From: Phascolomyces articulosus
Lineage: Eukaryota > Mucoromycota > Mucoromycetes > Mucorales > Lichtheimiaceae
DNA length: 64,000 bases
Assembly: GCA_025677815.1 (NCBI GenBank)
Contig: JAIXMP010000019.1
Location: 248,001-312,000, forward strand
Direction of reading: 5' to 3'
This document shows, piece after piece, positions 11,721 to 24,400 of this stretch; position 1 is the stretch's first letter, and every line of letters begins with the position of its first letter. A model generated the notes under the pieces. It searched no databases. It had not been told where the DNA came from and saw only the letters and a program-made list of their open reading frames with translations. A program made the translations under genes and the position numbers.

Positions 11721-12523
11721 TGCTCTTTTCATTGACATATACCTCTACACACAATAAAGTAACAGCCAGTCATTGAATAGAATAAAATAGTAATAATATA
11801 AATCTACATATACCCCATATTTTCTCCCGTACTATCTATCTTAGCTCACACTCATTTAAAGCTGGTACATAAAATTCACTTATATAAAACATGAGACTGA
11901 TACGTATGAATGTTGAACAAGCTTCAGCTTTCTCCACTGCTATAGTATGTGCTATTCAAATTAATAAGCTCGCCATCACACACAGTATTTCTTCATTTGA
12001 ACAAGATCATCATCCAACATTATAATATCATCCCCGGCTTATTCTAGTGTTTGTCATGATCATGACACTTTATTGTTAATAGGATTTCTGACTTTATAAG
12101 AAAAGAAAACGAAATGTGTATATGTAATTTCTGTAAAGGAGTATTTAGGGTTGGATGGGATAAGCGTATTAAAAATAGAATAGAAATTGTAAGAGGATAA
12201 TATAGAATCTTCAGAAGCGACAAGAAATTGGTATTTGGGGATTTATATGGATGAGTATGTCGTAGTATATTTTTAGTATTAGATGTTACACTTGCTGCAC
12301 CACTGCATAGCCTTTATATAAAGGCTATGTTTTTGTAGAAATAATTCTTTAGCTTTTGACCTAGTGAGTCACTATTCTTGTCCTTTTATATTTATTGATA
12401 TGTTGTAAAGAAGTATTCGTGCTCCTGGCTTGGCTTTGCCACCAGACGACGCAAAATCAGAAACGACGAGTCTATTGAGTGAGTGGGATGAATAAAAGCC
12501 AATAAAAAAGAAAATTTCAATCA
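11721..12523. other. Intergenic right flank of the Helitron remnant
   Basis: No gene seen. Contains the perfect palindrome at 12306-12329 and AT-rich filler, up to the last exon of the minus-strand pseudogene. Confidence 0.35.
12306..12329. repeat. Perfect 24-bp palindrome
   Basis: CATAGCCTTTAT is followed directly by its reverse complement. A CTAG followed by T occurs at 12361-12365. A hairpin shortly before CTRR is the signature of a Helitron 3' end, but the usual gap is about 10-12 nt and here it is 31, so the assignment is tentative. Confidence 0.4.
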
Positions 12524-14903
12524 TCAGTTTGTCATTGATCGTTTTTCTAATATTAAAAAAATGAGAGAGTCTAAGGATAAAAAATTTCTTGGGTATTCAT
12601 TCCACGTAAATCATATAAATGATGCACAATGTACACTTACTCATGAATTCTTCAACAGTTTCCGAATTAAATTCTGCTATTCCAATATGTTCTCCATTCA
12701 AGAGACGTTCAATATCTTTAGCGTTTCTTAATTCATACTAAAAATGCCAGAAATAAAAGCATTAATATCAGTCAAGCACAAAAACGCTCACATTCCACGA
12801 ACCCACGCACTTCATCCCTTTTTTTTTTTTACTTACGAGCAAACACGTCAACAGCTCGAACACAGCGACCATATTCAACCGTTCGTCCCATTTCATAGGA
12901 ATTGCTGCTGTTCGCAACTCCACCCTTGTCCAAGAAAACTGATCGTTCACGTATGTCGAGCTCAGAGTAAGATCATTTTTTATGAGCTGGATGGAGAATG
13001 TTTTTAAATTCTTGAATGTTTGCTTGGATTGATGAATATTGTACTTGTGAGCAGCTTTGGTAAGGGAAGCAGTTGCACATTCCAATGATTTCAAGGTATC
13101 TTCGATTGAGTGACCAACATTTTCTGAAACACAACCACTAAAAAAATAATTGAGATATACACAGGTTAAACAATGACTTAATATCGAACGGCATTCCCTC
13201 CAAACCCAATCCATTTTCCATACCTTGAAGCCTCCACGATGACAGCTTCAATTTCTGACAATGAGGTCATTTTTCCTAGAGTGTCCATGTATCGTCGAGG
13301 AGTTTTAATCATGTTGAAATCGTTGTCTTGTACAAAAATATCCTTCATAGCCTGCAGTTCAAATTCACATCAGTAGAAGTCGACCAATTCAGACACTTTG
13401 CCAAGGGCCAACAAGCTAGGGACTATGTGTTCAACAAAAAATGTTCTCTCGTGGTTGGTTGTGATGGCACAGGGATAATAAATGATATTCGTAATGATAT
13501 AATTGATCGTTTCCAACACTTTTTGCCTTCCTTGTCAAGGGTACATTCATCAGAAGAGGACCACAGTTGTTTCAAATATTCAGAGGAATCATTGATCTTG
13601 AGAATACTTACAACGTGCTGCAACACATCACTTGCCGTCAATGATTTGTTCTTTCTTTGTGCTGAACGTTGATCATGATAGCATGCTGTTGTTGTTGGAT
13701 CAGTGGTAATGATGCTGCTTGTAGCGAAGGAGAAGTATTCCTCAAGAGATTGCTTTAAAGAATTTGTCATCTTTGGGCGATGCGGACTATTTTCTAATGC
13801 ATTAAATGGTGTTTTGATGCAATATTGTTTTGTGCCATACGTCAATTTTAATTGATTCTGAAATAAAATAAACATTAGGGGGTTTCAAATTGATTTTGCG
13901 CGTTGGACCTTATTTTTGCGCGTTGGCTCCAAAATCTATTGTGCAAGTTTAAAGTTGCATGTTAGACTATCTCGCATTTCTCTTTAATCTTGCTCAAATA
14001 TACACATTTTCCTCACTCAAATCATTTTTGAATTTTAACCAATGCCAAAAGTTTCTGACCGCCAATGGACTCCTGCTCGAGTCGACAATGCCATTAAATT
14101 CTTGATGCCGCGTGAGGAAAGTGAAGTTTGTGTTGTTGATATATGTGCTAACGCGCAAAAATCAAAAATCAATTTGAAACCCCCTATTATACCAGAAAAT
14201 AATCAAAGTTAGGTTACAATATGTGATACTACTATTCAAACTACCCCACATTATCCCAAATGCTTTTTACTTACAGGATAGTGTTTTGCAAGTTGAAATT
14301 CATCCGGTATAGAAAATCTTTGGGTTGTTGATTCTGCTTGTTCTTCACCGAATGATAATCCGTTGGCCCCTGCGCCAGATGATGAAGATGGTCCTTTAGC
14401 TACCGCATTGGATGATGAAGATAGCCCTTTAGCTTATTGATTGGATGAATAAGAAGGTCCAGTGGCGACTGCATTGGATGATGAAGATGACCCCTTGGCA
14501 TCTGAATTGAAAGAATTTGATGCCAATCCTTTGGCTTCTGTATTAGATGATTTTGTAGCTAATGACGAGCCTAACAATCTTGAATTCTTGACAATGCGTC
14601 GCTAAACAAAGGAAAAACCACACACAATCAACATTTTGTACTAATGCAATGGTAGTCAATGTTATTTATCTAAATCCTTTCGAAGGAGAGTTCAAATATT
14701 GATTCTCAGTAGTGTCTTCTTCAACCTCATCTATTTTTCTTTTAGGCTACGATAGATAAAATATATAGTCAATACCCATTTTTTTTATGCAACGTACTTG
14801 CACTAAATTATTTTATAAAGTTGAGACTTACTGAGGATGCTTTATTTACGACAACATTACCAAAATTAACCTCACCAACCACTTTATCTGCGACTTTGTT
14901 CAT
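12524..14903 (-). pseudogene. Broken orphan gene with Ala-Lys-Gly-Ser repeats
   Basis: Minus-strand exons can be traced but contain stops. Exon 1 14903-14832; exon 2 14746 to about 14677 (donor appears mutated from GT to GA); exon 3 14601-14275; exon 4 from 13857 to about 13249; exon 5 13141 to about 12839; exon 6 about 12735-12641; and a last piece ending at 12524. Exon 3 encodes serine-rich repeats of the AVAKGPSSSSN type and is interrupted by TAA at 14434-14436. Exon 4 has further in-frame stops (near 13418 and 13376) and needs a frame change. The C-terminal part reads RRYMDTLGKMTSLSEIEAV, then GHSIEDTLKSLECATASL and ELRNAKDIERLLNGEHIGI. I do not recognise the family. A MITE sits in the intron between exons 3 and 4. 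Confidence 0.6.
13878..14184. mobile_element. 307-bp MITE with 20-bp TIRs and TA target duplication
   Basis: The ends are exact inverted copies of GGGGGTTTCAAATTGATTTT, and both ends then carry a TTGCGCGTT motif. A TA dinucleotide flanks each side (13876-13877 and 14185-14186), the target duplication of Tc1/mariner-type elements. Inside, an ATG at 14041 opens a short frame (MPKVSDRQWTPARVDNAI...) that runs into the right end. It could be the remaining N-terminus of a transposase, but I cannot assign it. The insertion lies in an intron of the surrounding pseudogene, so it need not have caused its death. Confidence 0.8.
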
Positions 14904-14923
14904 AGTGGTATGGTTTTCCTTGT

Positions 14924-15038
14924 AGGGTTCCTCAAAAGAACCGAAGAACCGGAATCGAACCGTAAAGTCGGGACGGTTCCTTATAAGAATCGAATCGAAC
15001 CGAACCCGATTATTTATATGAGAACCGAAGAACCGGAA
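14924..15038. repeat. GGTTCG/CGAACC-rich repeat, copy 1
   Basis: Starts AGGGTTCCTCA and continues as interspersed GAACCG, CGAACC and GAATCG motifs, ending GAACCGGAA. A related element lies at 16732-16821 in opposite orientation. Its left edge is 21 bp upstream of the ATG of the broken orphan gene. Confidence 0.6.
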
Positions 15039-16731
15039 AAGCAATCTAGAGTAGTAATGTAATGGTAACATTATATTTCAGAGGCTATGATTCTATGAAT
15101 AAAAAAAAAAAAACAAGTAATGATCTTTTGTTGAGACGAAAAATATAAATGGTGGAACATAATCAAATAGGAATGTTTTATTGAGGAAAAATAATAGCAG
15201 AGAAGTATTCAATATAAAAAATATATATAATAATAATAATATATATATATAGAAAGTAAAAAAAGAGACAAAGAAAGTATAAAATGTCAAAAGTATAGTA
15301 ATTGAAACGTTTAGCAAGGAGTTGGTTGCAAATTCAAAAAAAAAAAAAAGTAATTGTACTACGCGTTATCCTTTCTTTGTTTATGCAAGCACACAACAGT
15401 CGGCTACTTTTTCATTTTGGAACTGTTGTCTTTTATGGTATACCTATGTATTCTTTTATATCCTTTTCGATGCGACTATTTTTTTACACTAAAAGAAACG
15501 TCTTACAATGCTTATTCAACACAGATTTACAAACCTTATTTTCTTTTAGAAAAAAAAAATACTGCCAGTATAACGTAACAACAACCGTTTTGAAAAACCA
15601 CTATTTCCTATATGATACAACAGCCATTCAATCTAACAACTTATTTATGATTGAATCATTTTTTTAATATGATAATCATATTTTAATGGGTAATTCAAAA
15701 TAGTAATTTTTTTTCTGGTATTATTCTCCTTTCAACTACTTTGCGACACATGCACAACGTATTCATCATCATATCTTTGCAAACAACAGCTATTTTTTTT
15801 TTATCAAATGCTCTTTTATTCACAGAAAGTCTAGTGATCAATCAATTCTTTCTTAGATAAATGATGTTAATAATACAATAGCCTTGATATTTACCGTTTG
15901 ACTTAATAATCAGTTTTTTTTTTCTTTTGGATAGACTTGAGAGGTTTTTCCCATTTTTTAAGTGACCCTTTTTACCATGTCACAATCATCCGTTTAGCAT
16001 GGAAACATTTTTAATTTGGAAATATGCCTTCTCTACACCAAATGACGACTCACCCATCTTACCATGCTTCCTTTTTTTATATACTTTTTTGCAGTCATAA
16101 CAACCATTTTACTTTATGATCCATTTACATTATTCATTTTTATTTCGGAATTACTTTATTTAGGACATGTCCGAAACGAATCATTTTTTATTTTGGAAAC
16201 GTTTTACTACTACAATATAATAATCATCCTCTTATCTTTGACGTCATCCACAATCAACATTATCTTTTTTTATATGCTTTTTTCACAAGGTGATGAGTAT
16301 ATTCTTTTATGATCTACTCAGTATGATTATGCAGCAAGGATAGTCTTTCAGGTGCAAGCTGTTCTCCCTTCCGGAATGGTTCTGTTTTTGGGTATTTTGT
16401 TATTATAAAGATATTGGATGATTGGATATGATTTTTTAATATACGTATGTAATAACCACTAAGCACCTACACCAGAATCGTCTTCTTTTACAATCCAATG
16501 AACACAGGGCATGGAACTGGGATTATTAAAGATAGAGACCATGATGTTTGCTTTTTTAGCATTTAGTACTACTATGTACATAAGATATAATATAATTTAA
16601 AATATTATTCATAATATTGATATCAGTTTCAATTGATTTTTTTATTATATTTTATAGTAGTCTATAACAATTATTTGTCTTTATTGATTGAATATATGAG
16701 TTTACATTTGCATCCTTTTATGTATATTTGA
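15039..16731. other. Non-coding AT-rich stretch between the two GGTTCG repeats
   Basis: Long runs of A or T and several open frames made almost only of Phe, Ile, Leu, Tyr and Ser (for example 15302-15667 and 16064-16312). There is no domain, no sensible splice pattern and no conserved motif. I see no gene. Confidence 0.45.
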
Positions 16732-16821
16732 ATACTCGGTTCTTTTACGGTTCGGTTCGGTTCGGTTCGGTTCGATTCTTTCAAATTACGGTTCGAACCA
16801 AACCGAACTGTGAGGAACCCT
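16732..16821. repeat. GGTTCG-rich repeat, copy 2 (inverted)
   Basis: Contains CGGTT repeated in tandem as four perfect GGTTC-G units at about 16749-16772, then more degenerate copies, ending TGAGGAACCCT, the reverse complement of the start of copy 1. The shared AGGGTTCCTCA end suggests one repeat family rather than simple slippage. Confidence 0.6.
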
Positions 16822-16924
16822 ATTTCCTTGTGCTGCATAAATTTCAGTGATCTCAATGTCTAATGAAAAATAAGTTGAAATGTATTAGCATTTAAAATAT
16901 TCATCAATATACTATTGCAATATA

Positions 16925-17410
16925 AGCACAAAGCTTGGAGCAAAACATCAAATTTTTCATCATAGCTTTTTACGTCTTCCAAAATGCTCCAGCTTTTCTC
17001 AAGGTTTCGATGTAAATATCCCATGTTGCCCATAATGAAGGATCAATGGTGTAAAGAAAGGTTGTGGGTGGGAAGAGTGACATCCAAATCCCACGTTCTA
17101 GACCGGTCTTTGAAAAATCACACGCGACCACGCGACTTACAGAAGTTCGTATTTGAGCCCAACTGTTAATGCAGCTTGCACCTTAAAGATGGTCCAGTAA
17201 TGGATGCAAGCACAAATTGATGAGGGAAATGCCTTACTTTTTTTATTTGATAATTCTGCCACTCTTTATTTTAATAATAAGAAGAAGAATTTCTTTAATA
17301 CCACGCATCAAATGGAAGGCAAATCTTCCGATTTCCACACGAAGGCTGAATTGGACTTTCGCAACCTCCCTTTTTTATAGCAAAAGCGTCCAAGTAATAG
17401 AGTCTCAATG
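16925..17410 (-). pseudogene. Minus-strand coding relic, unassigned
   Basis: Two protein-like stretches can be read on the minus strand. About 17220-17135 gives CACIHYWTIFKVQAALTVGL-type sequence ending at a GTAAGT donor-like site. About 17105-16982 gives TWDLDVTLPTTFLYTIDPSL followed by WATWDIYIETLRKAGAFWK, then a stop. The gap between them is too short for a normal intron, and another open piece upstream (17400-17310) is in a third frame. I read this as a decayed orphan gene, possibly related to the pseudogene at 12.5-14.9 kb. Confidence is low because only composition supports it. Confidence 0.3.
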
Positions 17411-19016
17411 AAAAAAACACATTACTATTTCATCACCAAGCCAACAATCTAATAGTGGTATTATAGTTGACAACTGAACAATGCGCGTTAACTAGTTGAA
17501 AATTGATGTTCACAAATCCTATACGTATATTAATAAAAACAATACATTTTATGGAAAGGCAAAAGCTAATTCTTTATTATGGATTAGTACCAAGCTTTTG
17601 AAATGAATAATATCTTAGATAGTTTAAATGCGTTCAAGTAATAATAATTTAGATAGCATTTGTCACCCAATAGGTTGAATGTATTTTACCGCTTTGGTGG
17701 ATCTTAAAATGATGAATCACAATAGTAAACGATGCGCAACAGGGACTTTGTTGCAAGACATCATATTTCTTTTTCTGATTACCAATTTTTTTCAGTTCTC
17801 TATGAATAGAATAACTTTAGAGCATCTTCGCATAGCTGCTGCTAACGTCGTTATAAATTAACAAATTATAATATGTGTGTTGTGCTTTTTTTTTTTCGAA
17901 TAATAATAATGGAGTATTAGAACTACGATATAGCTAACTGCCTTTGCTTTTGGTATACCATACTATGTTTTTTACATGTACTTCATGTCAAAAACACTAC
18001 GAAGAGGTTAAAAATCCTTTTTTTTAATAGTATATTATACAATCATACAATCTAGGTGTTCGTTGGATATACTTGATGAACATAATATTATAAAAATCGT
18101 GGATGCTTGGCTAGCAGTGTATGTATTTATATACTATGTAGTTGCTTTTTGTACATCATTAATTGGATTGTTCTGAAGTACTTTGTTGTGTGGATAGAGA
18201 GCATAAATTTTGACAATTTCAAAGATACACTATGTATTAGATATATATAATAAATATATGTACCAAGTATACACAAGATGAAAAAAGTGTTAGATAGCGA
18301 GCATGAACAAAAGGCACCTACTATGTATTGCTTTTTGAACGTCCATGAAATGTGCCTCATCTTCTCCTTTTTGATCCAAATTCCTTGTTCACTTTTGTAC
18401 GACTCTATACATAGACCATCTATCATTTTATTTCATCAGCCTTTTTCTTCGTTACAACGGCATGTTTATTTACCGTTTACAAAGTAGATCATTCAAACGA
18501 TCACAAAAACCCGTCATGAATGTTACTAGCCCTATCACTGCACCTATTTTCTTTTTAGCAGTTCGAAGGTCGTGACATTTTCATTTATTTTTTTTCGCTG
18601 AGCCAAGAACCAAAAAAAAAAAAAAAAACGGAACCATGCTGTCGAAGTTGGGTACCCCACATGATGGGATCAAAACCCTACTGTTCGGGTCGGAGTCAAA
18701 TAAATGATATGCAGGCACCTTTTTATTCTATATTTTTTGTACATACCCCATCCAACACCATTTTCCAATCCACTTTATCATTCATTTGAATACGTACAAC
18801 CTATTAATCAAATTCATTTTTTTTCTTCGTAAAAGTAATATATATATATAATACAAATGAGGTACGGCACCGAAAAAAAAGGCACAGCAAGGTTGCGAGG
18901 GGAATAAGGAAGGACAAAAATATAAAAAGTTCCGGTTGCTGTTGTTGTATACCTATATAAACTTTACACACGATGGTTCCATGGAAATGATAATGGTAAC
19001 AATGGAGGTGATAGGT
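17411..19016. other. Intergenic, AT-rich
   Basis: No gene seen. A slightly more GC-rich patch at 18639-18705 (GGGTACCCCACATG, then TTCGGGTCGGAGTC) may be regulatory or relic. Homopolymer runs are frequent. Confidence 0.35.
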
Positions 19017-20026
19017 TTATGCTAATTTACGTTGTGAAAGGTCATACTCATCAGGGACTTGAGAAACTGAACGAAGATCTTGTTCCAGAATCCTCTTTTG
19101 ATCCTATCAATAAAAAAAAATAGAGAATGATGTGAGATGATGATGAAATATAACACGTGCTTTACAAAAGTCAATAATAATTTTTCATGGGTCTCATACT
19201 ATTTACCTCTGAAAAATGGAATTCACCGAGAAAATGTTGACCTTTTAAAAATAAAGGGAACCATAAACGATCATCTGCCCACATTGAATCAAATGGAATC
19301 ATATCATACGAAAACCATTCTGGTCTCATTTCTTCCGTTCTATACAGTTTTATCCCCCCCCCCAAATGATCCAATCACACATCATTTATCACCATCATCA
19401 TCCACTCTTTCTTTTTAGTCACCAGTATAATTTTTTTTTCAAGGCTCTCAAGACCAAAAGTGCTTCGCAAAAATAAAACTTACTCAGTGGGTGTGCCTTG
19501 AAATTGTGTGGATCGGAAGACATGGACTTCTAATGCCACTGGATCATTCTCAAAGGTAAACAAGTTGATACCGATTTTATCCATATCCACCGCTCTGATC
19601 ATGGCTTCTTCCTACCATATTTTAGTTTTTAATATTTAACAAAAAAAAGTACTAGGCCAATTTATCCTAGAGATAGATTTTTTTTTTACCTCAAGTTCTC
19701 TATGAGCTGCTTGTATGACAGTTTCACCAGGTTCAAGTTTACCACCAAATCCTATTATATCCAAGAATATTTCAACCACTTTTTCTTCTTAAACTCCTAT
19801 CGTATTTATATCTATATTTATTCATTCTTACCATTGAATTTATTTGAGCCAAAACCACGTTTCTTCATTCCAAGAAGAATCTAATAAAGGAGTTGTATAT
19901 AAATGGTCGTGTCAAACATGTCAAATAGTTTAATAAGAATCATATATATTGAATTACCTTTTGATTCTTTTCGTCCAATGTCAATACCAACGTCAATGGT
20001 TTTTTCTTTTCAACAATTACACCCAT
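19017..20026 (-). CDS. MTH1-type Nudix hydrolase (oxidised purine nucleoside triphosphatase)
   Basis: The family removes 8-oxo-dGTP and 2-OH-dATP from the nucleotide pool by cleavage to the monophosphate. Six minus-strand exons: 20026-19958, 19880-19832, 19751-19690, 19611-19484, 19339-19207 and 19103-19017; 176 codons in frame. The Nudix box reads GFGGKLEPGETVIQAAHREL followed by EEEA, with all key glutamates of GX5EX7REUXEE. The substrate pocket residues are also present: Asn before GFGG (NKFNGFGG) and the MWADD pair corresponding to MWPDD in animal MTH1. The MRPEWF and FPLFL segments match the family too. At 175 aa it is near the usual length. The fourth intron contains a run of nine C (19356-19364), which may be error-prone in sequencing but is outside the coding region. 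Confidence 0.9.
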
Positions 20027-21286
20027 TTTACTTTATTTTTTTTATTTTTTTTTGACACAAAGCGATTGAGTACGCAATCTCTAGCAAAAAATAAAAATAA
20101 AAATAAAATAAACTGTACCCTCTTCGGAGTATCGGATCGGATTTCTCATAGTAACACATTCGTTCCTTTTTTAAGTATAGTTGTTGCTCATTGCTATGGT
20201 CTTTTCCTTATAAGAAGAATATATACATAATAGAATGAGATAGATTACAACATCAAGCATAATAATTGTTTTAAAAAAAAAGAGTAAAGGAGAGTTATAT
20301 ACATATTTTTTTGGGGGGGGGTAGAGGAGATGATTATCAAAACTGCATGATAATAATAATAATAATACCCAGTGATGGTTTTAAAAAAAGAGTCTCGGCT
20401 CTTGTTTGTTGGTGTTAAGTGCCTCGCGTCAATTGTATTAGAAGTTAAGAAATGGCTCTTGGCCAATAAAACGATGATTTAACGTCGATACCAAGCTGGA
20501 AAAACAAATCTAAAAATGATTCTCATCCTTCCGTTCAAATATCTATAAAGGATAATTACGACAAGACATCCGATTTGCCTCAAATGCGCAATAATGCAAA
20601 TAAAACCAAGTTATGACAGAGGATAATAGTGTTTTTTAAAATGACATAAGATTACATTCTTCGTAATAATATGTTGCCTAATAATAGTTTACTGATTAAA
20701 ACCGTTAAGAGATTTATACATATCATTGTGGTTTATCAATACAATAATATATGTAACCTAATCAAAACTTGTTCTCAACTGGCTATGTTAGTTTATATAT
20801 TAAGTTGATGACTTTGATTAGAGTTTGTAAACAATCGGCGCATGTCTACTGTTCTCTCGAATTATTCATAGTACGTATATTGCTTATATATAAAATGCAG
20901 CCAAATGGATCTCTCATGTTCCGTCTCTCATATTATTCTCTTATACATCATCATAAAAAAAATAATACAGGCATATAGTATTTTTATATTTGCATCAGTA
21001 TTCCATTCCATGTTGAACCATAATAATCACTGGTTTTTTAGTAATACGTTGTTTATGGTGAGAATATCAACAAATCAAACATAATATAAAATATCACAAG
21101 AAGAGAAGGCTTTCATTTTTTCCCTTCTTCTACTTCTTTGGCCCTTCTAATAGCTCTGCTTTGGTAAGTTACAAAATCATTACAGAAGAAAGTAGCATAT
21201 TACAATGGTTGTGAATAAAAAAGTGAAGAAAGTTATATTTTACTAATAAGAGAAAAATATATTATGATAAAGGGAGCGTCCATGGG
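20027..21286. other. Intergenic between the Nudix gene and the 44-aa candidate
   Basis: Mostly AT-rich, no confident gene. On the minus strand 21181-21112 reads DFVTYQSRAIRRAKEVEEGK then K and a stop, a convincing-looking C-terminal tail, but I cannot connect it to any upstream exon. It could be an alternative 3' exon of the neighbouring candidate gene. Confidence 0.3.
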
Positions 21287-21491
21287 TTAGCTCAAAACGA
21301 GCATGCCTTTTTCAACAGGATGCATTGCTGGCGTTGGCCACCGCCTGTTATAGTAAGTTTTGTTTTTTCTCATTTTGAATTGAATAAAAATTAGGAATAG
21401 ATGGTGTCTTTTACCATTTGACACAACTGATATTTATCTGTTTATCTTTGATCGCTTCTTGCTGGTGTAGGTGCTTCATGCAAGTACTCAT
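21287..21491 (-). CDS. Candidate 44-aa microprotein, two exons
   Basis: Exon 1 21491-21415 and exon 2 21344-21287 join through a 70-nt GT..AG intron with an ACTATAAC branch-like sequence just before the acceptor, giving exactly 45 codons. The peptide starts MSTCMKHLHQQEAIKD and ends RWPTPAMHPVEKGMLVLS. It is polar with no signal peptide. Exon 2 is locally more GC-rich than its surroundings, which supports selection. No family recognised. The alternative is a chance reading in AT-rich DNA. Confidence 0.35.
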
Positions 21492-24400
21492 AAACAACGT
21501 AAAACAACCTGAGAATTTTTTTTAACTCCAGGCATGTTTTATAGGCCTCTTGCTTGTCGTTTTTTCAACCCCCCAAAAAAAAATCCATTTTCCCGGTATC
21601 GATCAAAGTGTGTAATTTAGAAATTATAAATTTCATTTTGATGGTCTATTTTATGACGTACAAAGAATGAATTGATAATGAATAATGACACTATGAGAAA
21701 GACAGGGTATTCATATATCATTATAAATTGAAATGGAAAGAGGATGGTCATCACAAATCAGCAACGAGAATTTATAATAATAATTGTTGTTGTTATTATA
21801 TGCACCTTACCCGATCCATAAATTCCATTCTGTAAAGAAAATGCCGTAAAGCCAAACTATTATTATGCTTGGCTGAATTTATTATGGTTTCCATCACATG
21901 ATGCTTATCATTATATAAACAATAACTTTCTATGAAACTTCTTTTATGAATTCTATCTTTACTCACTAATAGTTATGATGGAAGCAAGACATTTATTATT
22001 GAATTCCAGTAGGTAAGTCAAATAATGAGCAATAAGCAAATGAAAATAATGATGAATATTATCTTATCTCTCACTTTTTTTACTAATATAAAATTGGTTC
22101 CCCGATCTCGCATTAACAATCCTCTCCTTTTTATATTGTATTTTTGACATGGATGAAAAAAAATTATGGTTCATACAAATCCCGTTAGACTGATGACTAC
22201 CTTCATCATCAGTTTTAGCTGCATGTTTGACATGCTACCCGTAAGAAAAAAACAAAAGCCATTTTGTTTATTATTTTGCACGTTGTTGCTATTGCTCGTA
22301 ATGATGTTTACTAACGATCACTTAATAAAAAAAGTATCTTTCAGTGAATGATTGGTAATGACAATGGATGAATAAAAGAGATAAAGATTTATCGTCATCC
22401 GTATTATAATAATAACAATGCAACGTGAAAGAATCATTGCCTCCACATTTTTATTATCAATGTCAGTTTATAAATCACTTTACTTAACAAGAGAGTATAA
22501 ACCACATGATAACATACCAATCACAACATTGATTTGCCTATATATTACCCCCCCTTCTTCATTACCCCTCCCCTCACCCCCACCAATACTTACCCCCTCT
22601 TTCTCCTTCTTTACATCATCAAGAAGAAAAGTTACCCTCGTTTCCATAAATTATCATGACATGTAGTAAGTAACATTACCCAACACACAAGCAATCAGAG
22701 ATAATAATAACAATAACTAAAAGCATTACATCAACAAACGATCGACAATGTGCAGAGACATATATAAATTTCAATTTTATAATATCTTTTTGGATGATCC
22801 CATCCATCGACAATTACTACTACTTGAAAGAATAAGGAAAATAAAATAATTTTTCGGTTTAAATTGAATGAGACATCAAAATCTCATTGTTGTTTATTAT
22901 TCTCTTACTATAATTATCAAACACATTAATATATATACTGACGACAACAATGATCAAAATCATCCATCCATCGGATGCGACAACGATGAACTCTCTTCTT
23001 ACACGTGATGAATTAACACCAATGAGTGATTAAGTAGTTACTAATGATAGTAGTATTTTTTTCGCATGAATTTGAAAATAAACCTGGATTCTTCTTGGTC
23101 AAAAGAGGAGGAGAGGGGGGGTGTATGATTTAAACCGGTACTACGTTGTTACGATGTTATCCGGATTAAGAGTGGTATATCCAAGTAATGATCGAAAAAG
23201 GAAAAAAAATGGACAGATTCGTCGAATTATAATAATAATAGAATACATGCGATAATCATTATCATCGTAGTCCTTGCCCTAATAAAGTGAACCCATACTA
23301 TACTATTGTTGTTGAGTGCCCATCGTCTTTCAACGAACAACCATATTATTATTATATTATCAAAGAAAAATAATATAGTTATGTATCCTACACTTGTACA
23401 TAAATACCCAATGACTCGACGAAACAATGATGATTCAATGATGGTTATTTTTGCAATATATAAATCGTTCGTAGATCAGCAACACTCTACAATTAGAAAA
23501 CTATCTGTAATATGATATAACATTCCTCAGTGATAAGAGCCTATAACGGATGATTCTTTTTGCTGAGCCATCATAAAATGTCATCATCTGGGAGAGGGAT
23601 TTTCTCATTGTGTTTCTAAAAAAGGTAATGTCATGTCATTTTGGGGTTTAACGTGGGTTCCTTCTCTTTTCTTTTTTTAAAAAAAAAGAGTCACCATGGT
23701 GGTAATAAGCGCTATCATAATTCTAAATCGATAATGAATGATTAAGAAATGAGGTCAATTGGAATAAAAAAACGCGGTCAAAAATAATTCACGCATAGAT
23801 GACTTTTTCGGAATAATAAACCGGAAGGGAAAGTGACCATGAAAGACCTGTGTGTAACCTTAGACTTAACGGAGGATCGCCATTATTATAATAAAATGGG
23901 GTAACGGGAACCGGAACAGGAAGCCGATTCATTACCGATTGGAGCCTAGAATAACCATTCATCATTGGTCATTTATTATTGAGTATGGTGTATTTTTATA
24001 CTACGACTACTAATGACTATCATCATCCAACCCATTGCATCCTATAAAAAATAAAAGAGTCAGTTGTTATGTTCATCACATCATCATTCGTATAACGTAC
24101 TACTGATGTCTGGGGGGAGGAAGCAAGGAATAAAAAAAACGTTGCTATCCAAAATATATAAAAAGGTGTAGTTTATAAATAAAGATACATGCATAGATGA
24201 ATCAACATAATTACTTTTACCGATATCATCATTTTTAAGAGTGTGAACAAAAGGAGGTTTTGATGAAGAAAGAACAAAAAAGTGATCGGAAAACAAAACA
24301 AAAAAAAAAGGTCCCGCGTTTTTTTTTACATATATATATAAACCCTTATAGCTCATCTGATCATTTTACACCTCCATATATCACATTTTTTTTGTTATTG

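Noticed and set aside
15302..16312. Long hydrophobic frames between the GGTTCG repeats
   Set aside because: AT-rich DNA naturally yields Phe/Ile/Leu/Tyr frames; no splice pattern or motif supports a gene.
23640..23690. Poly-T followed by poly-A hairpin-like stretch
   Set aside because: Simple homopolymer complementarity without any further matching arms, common across the window.
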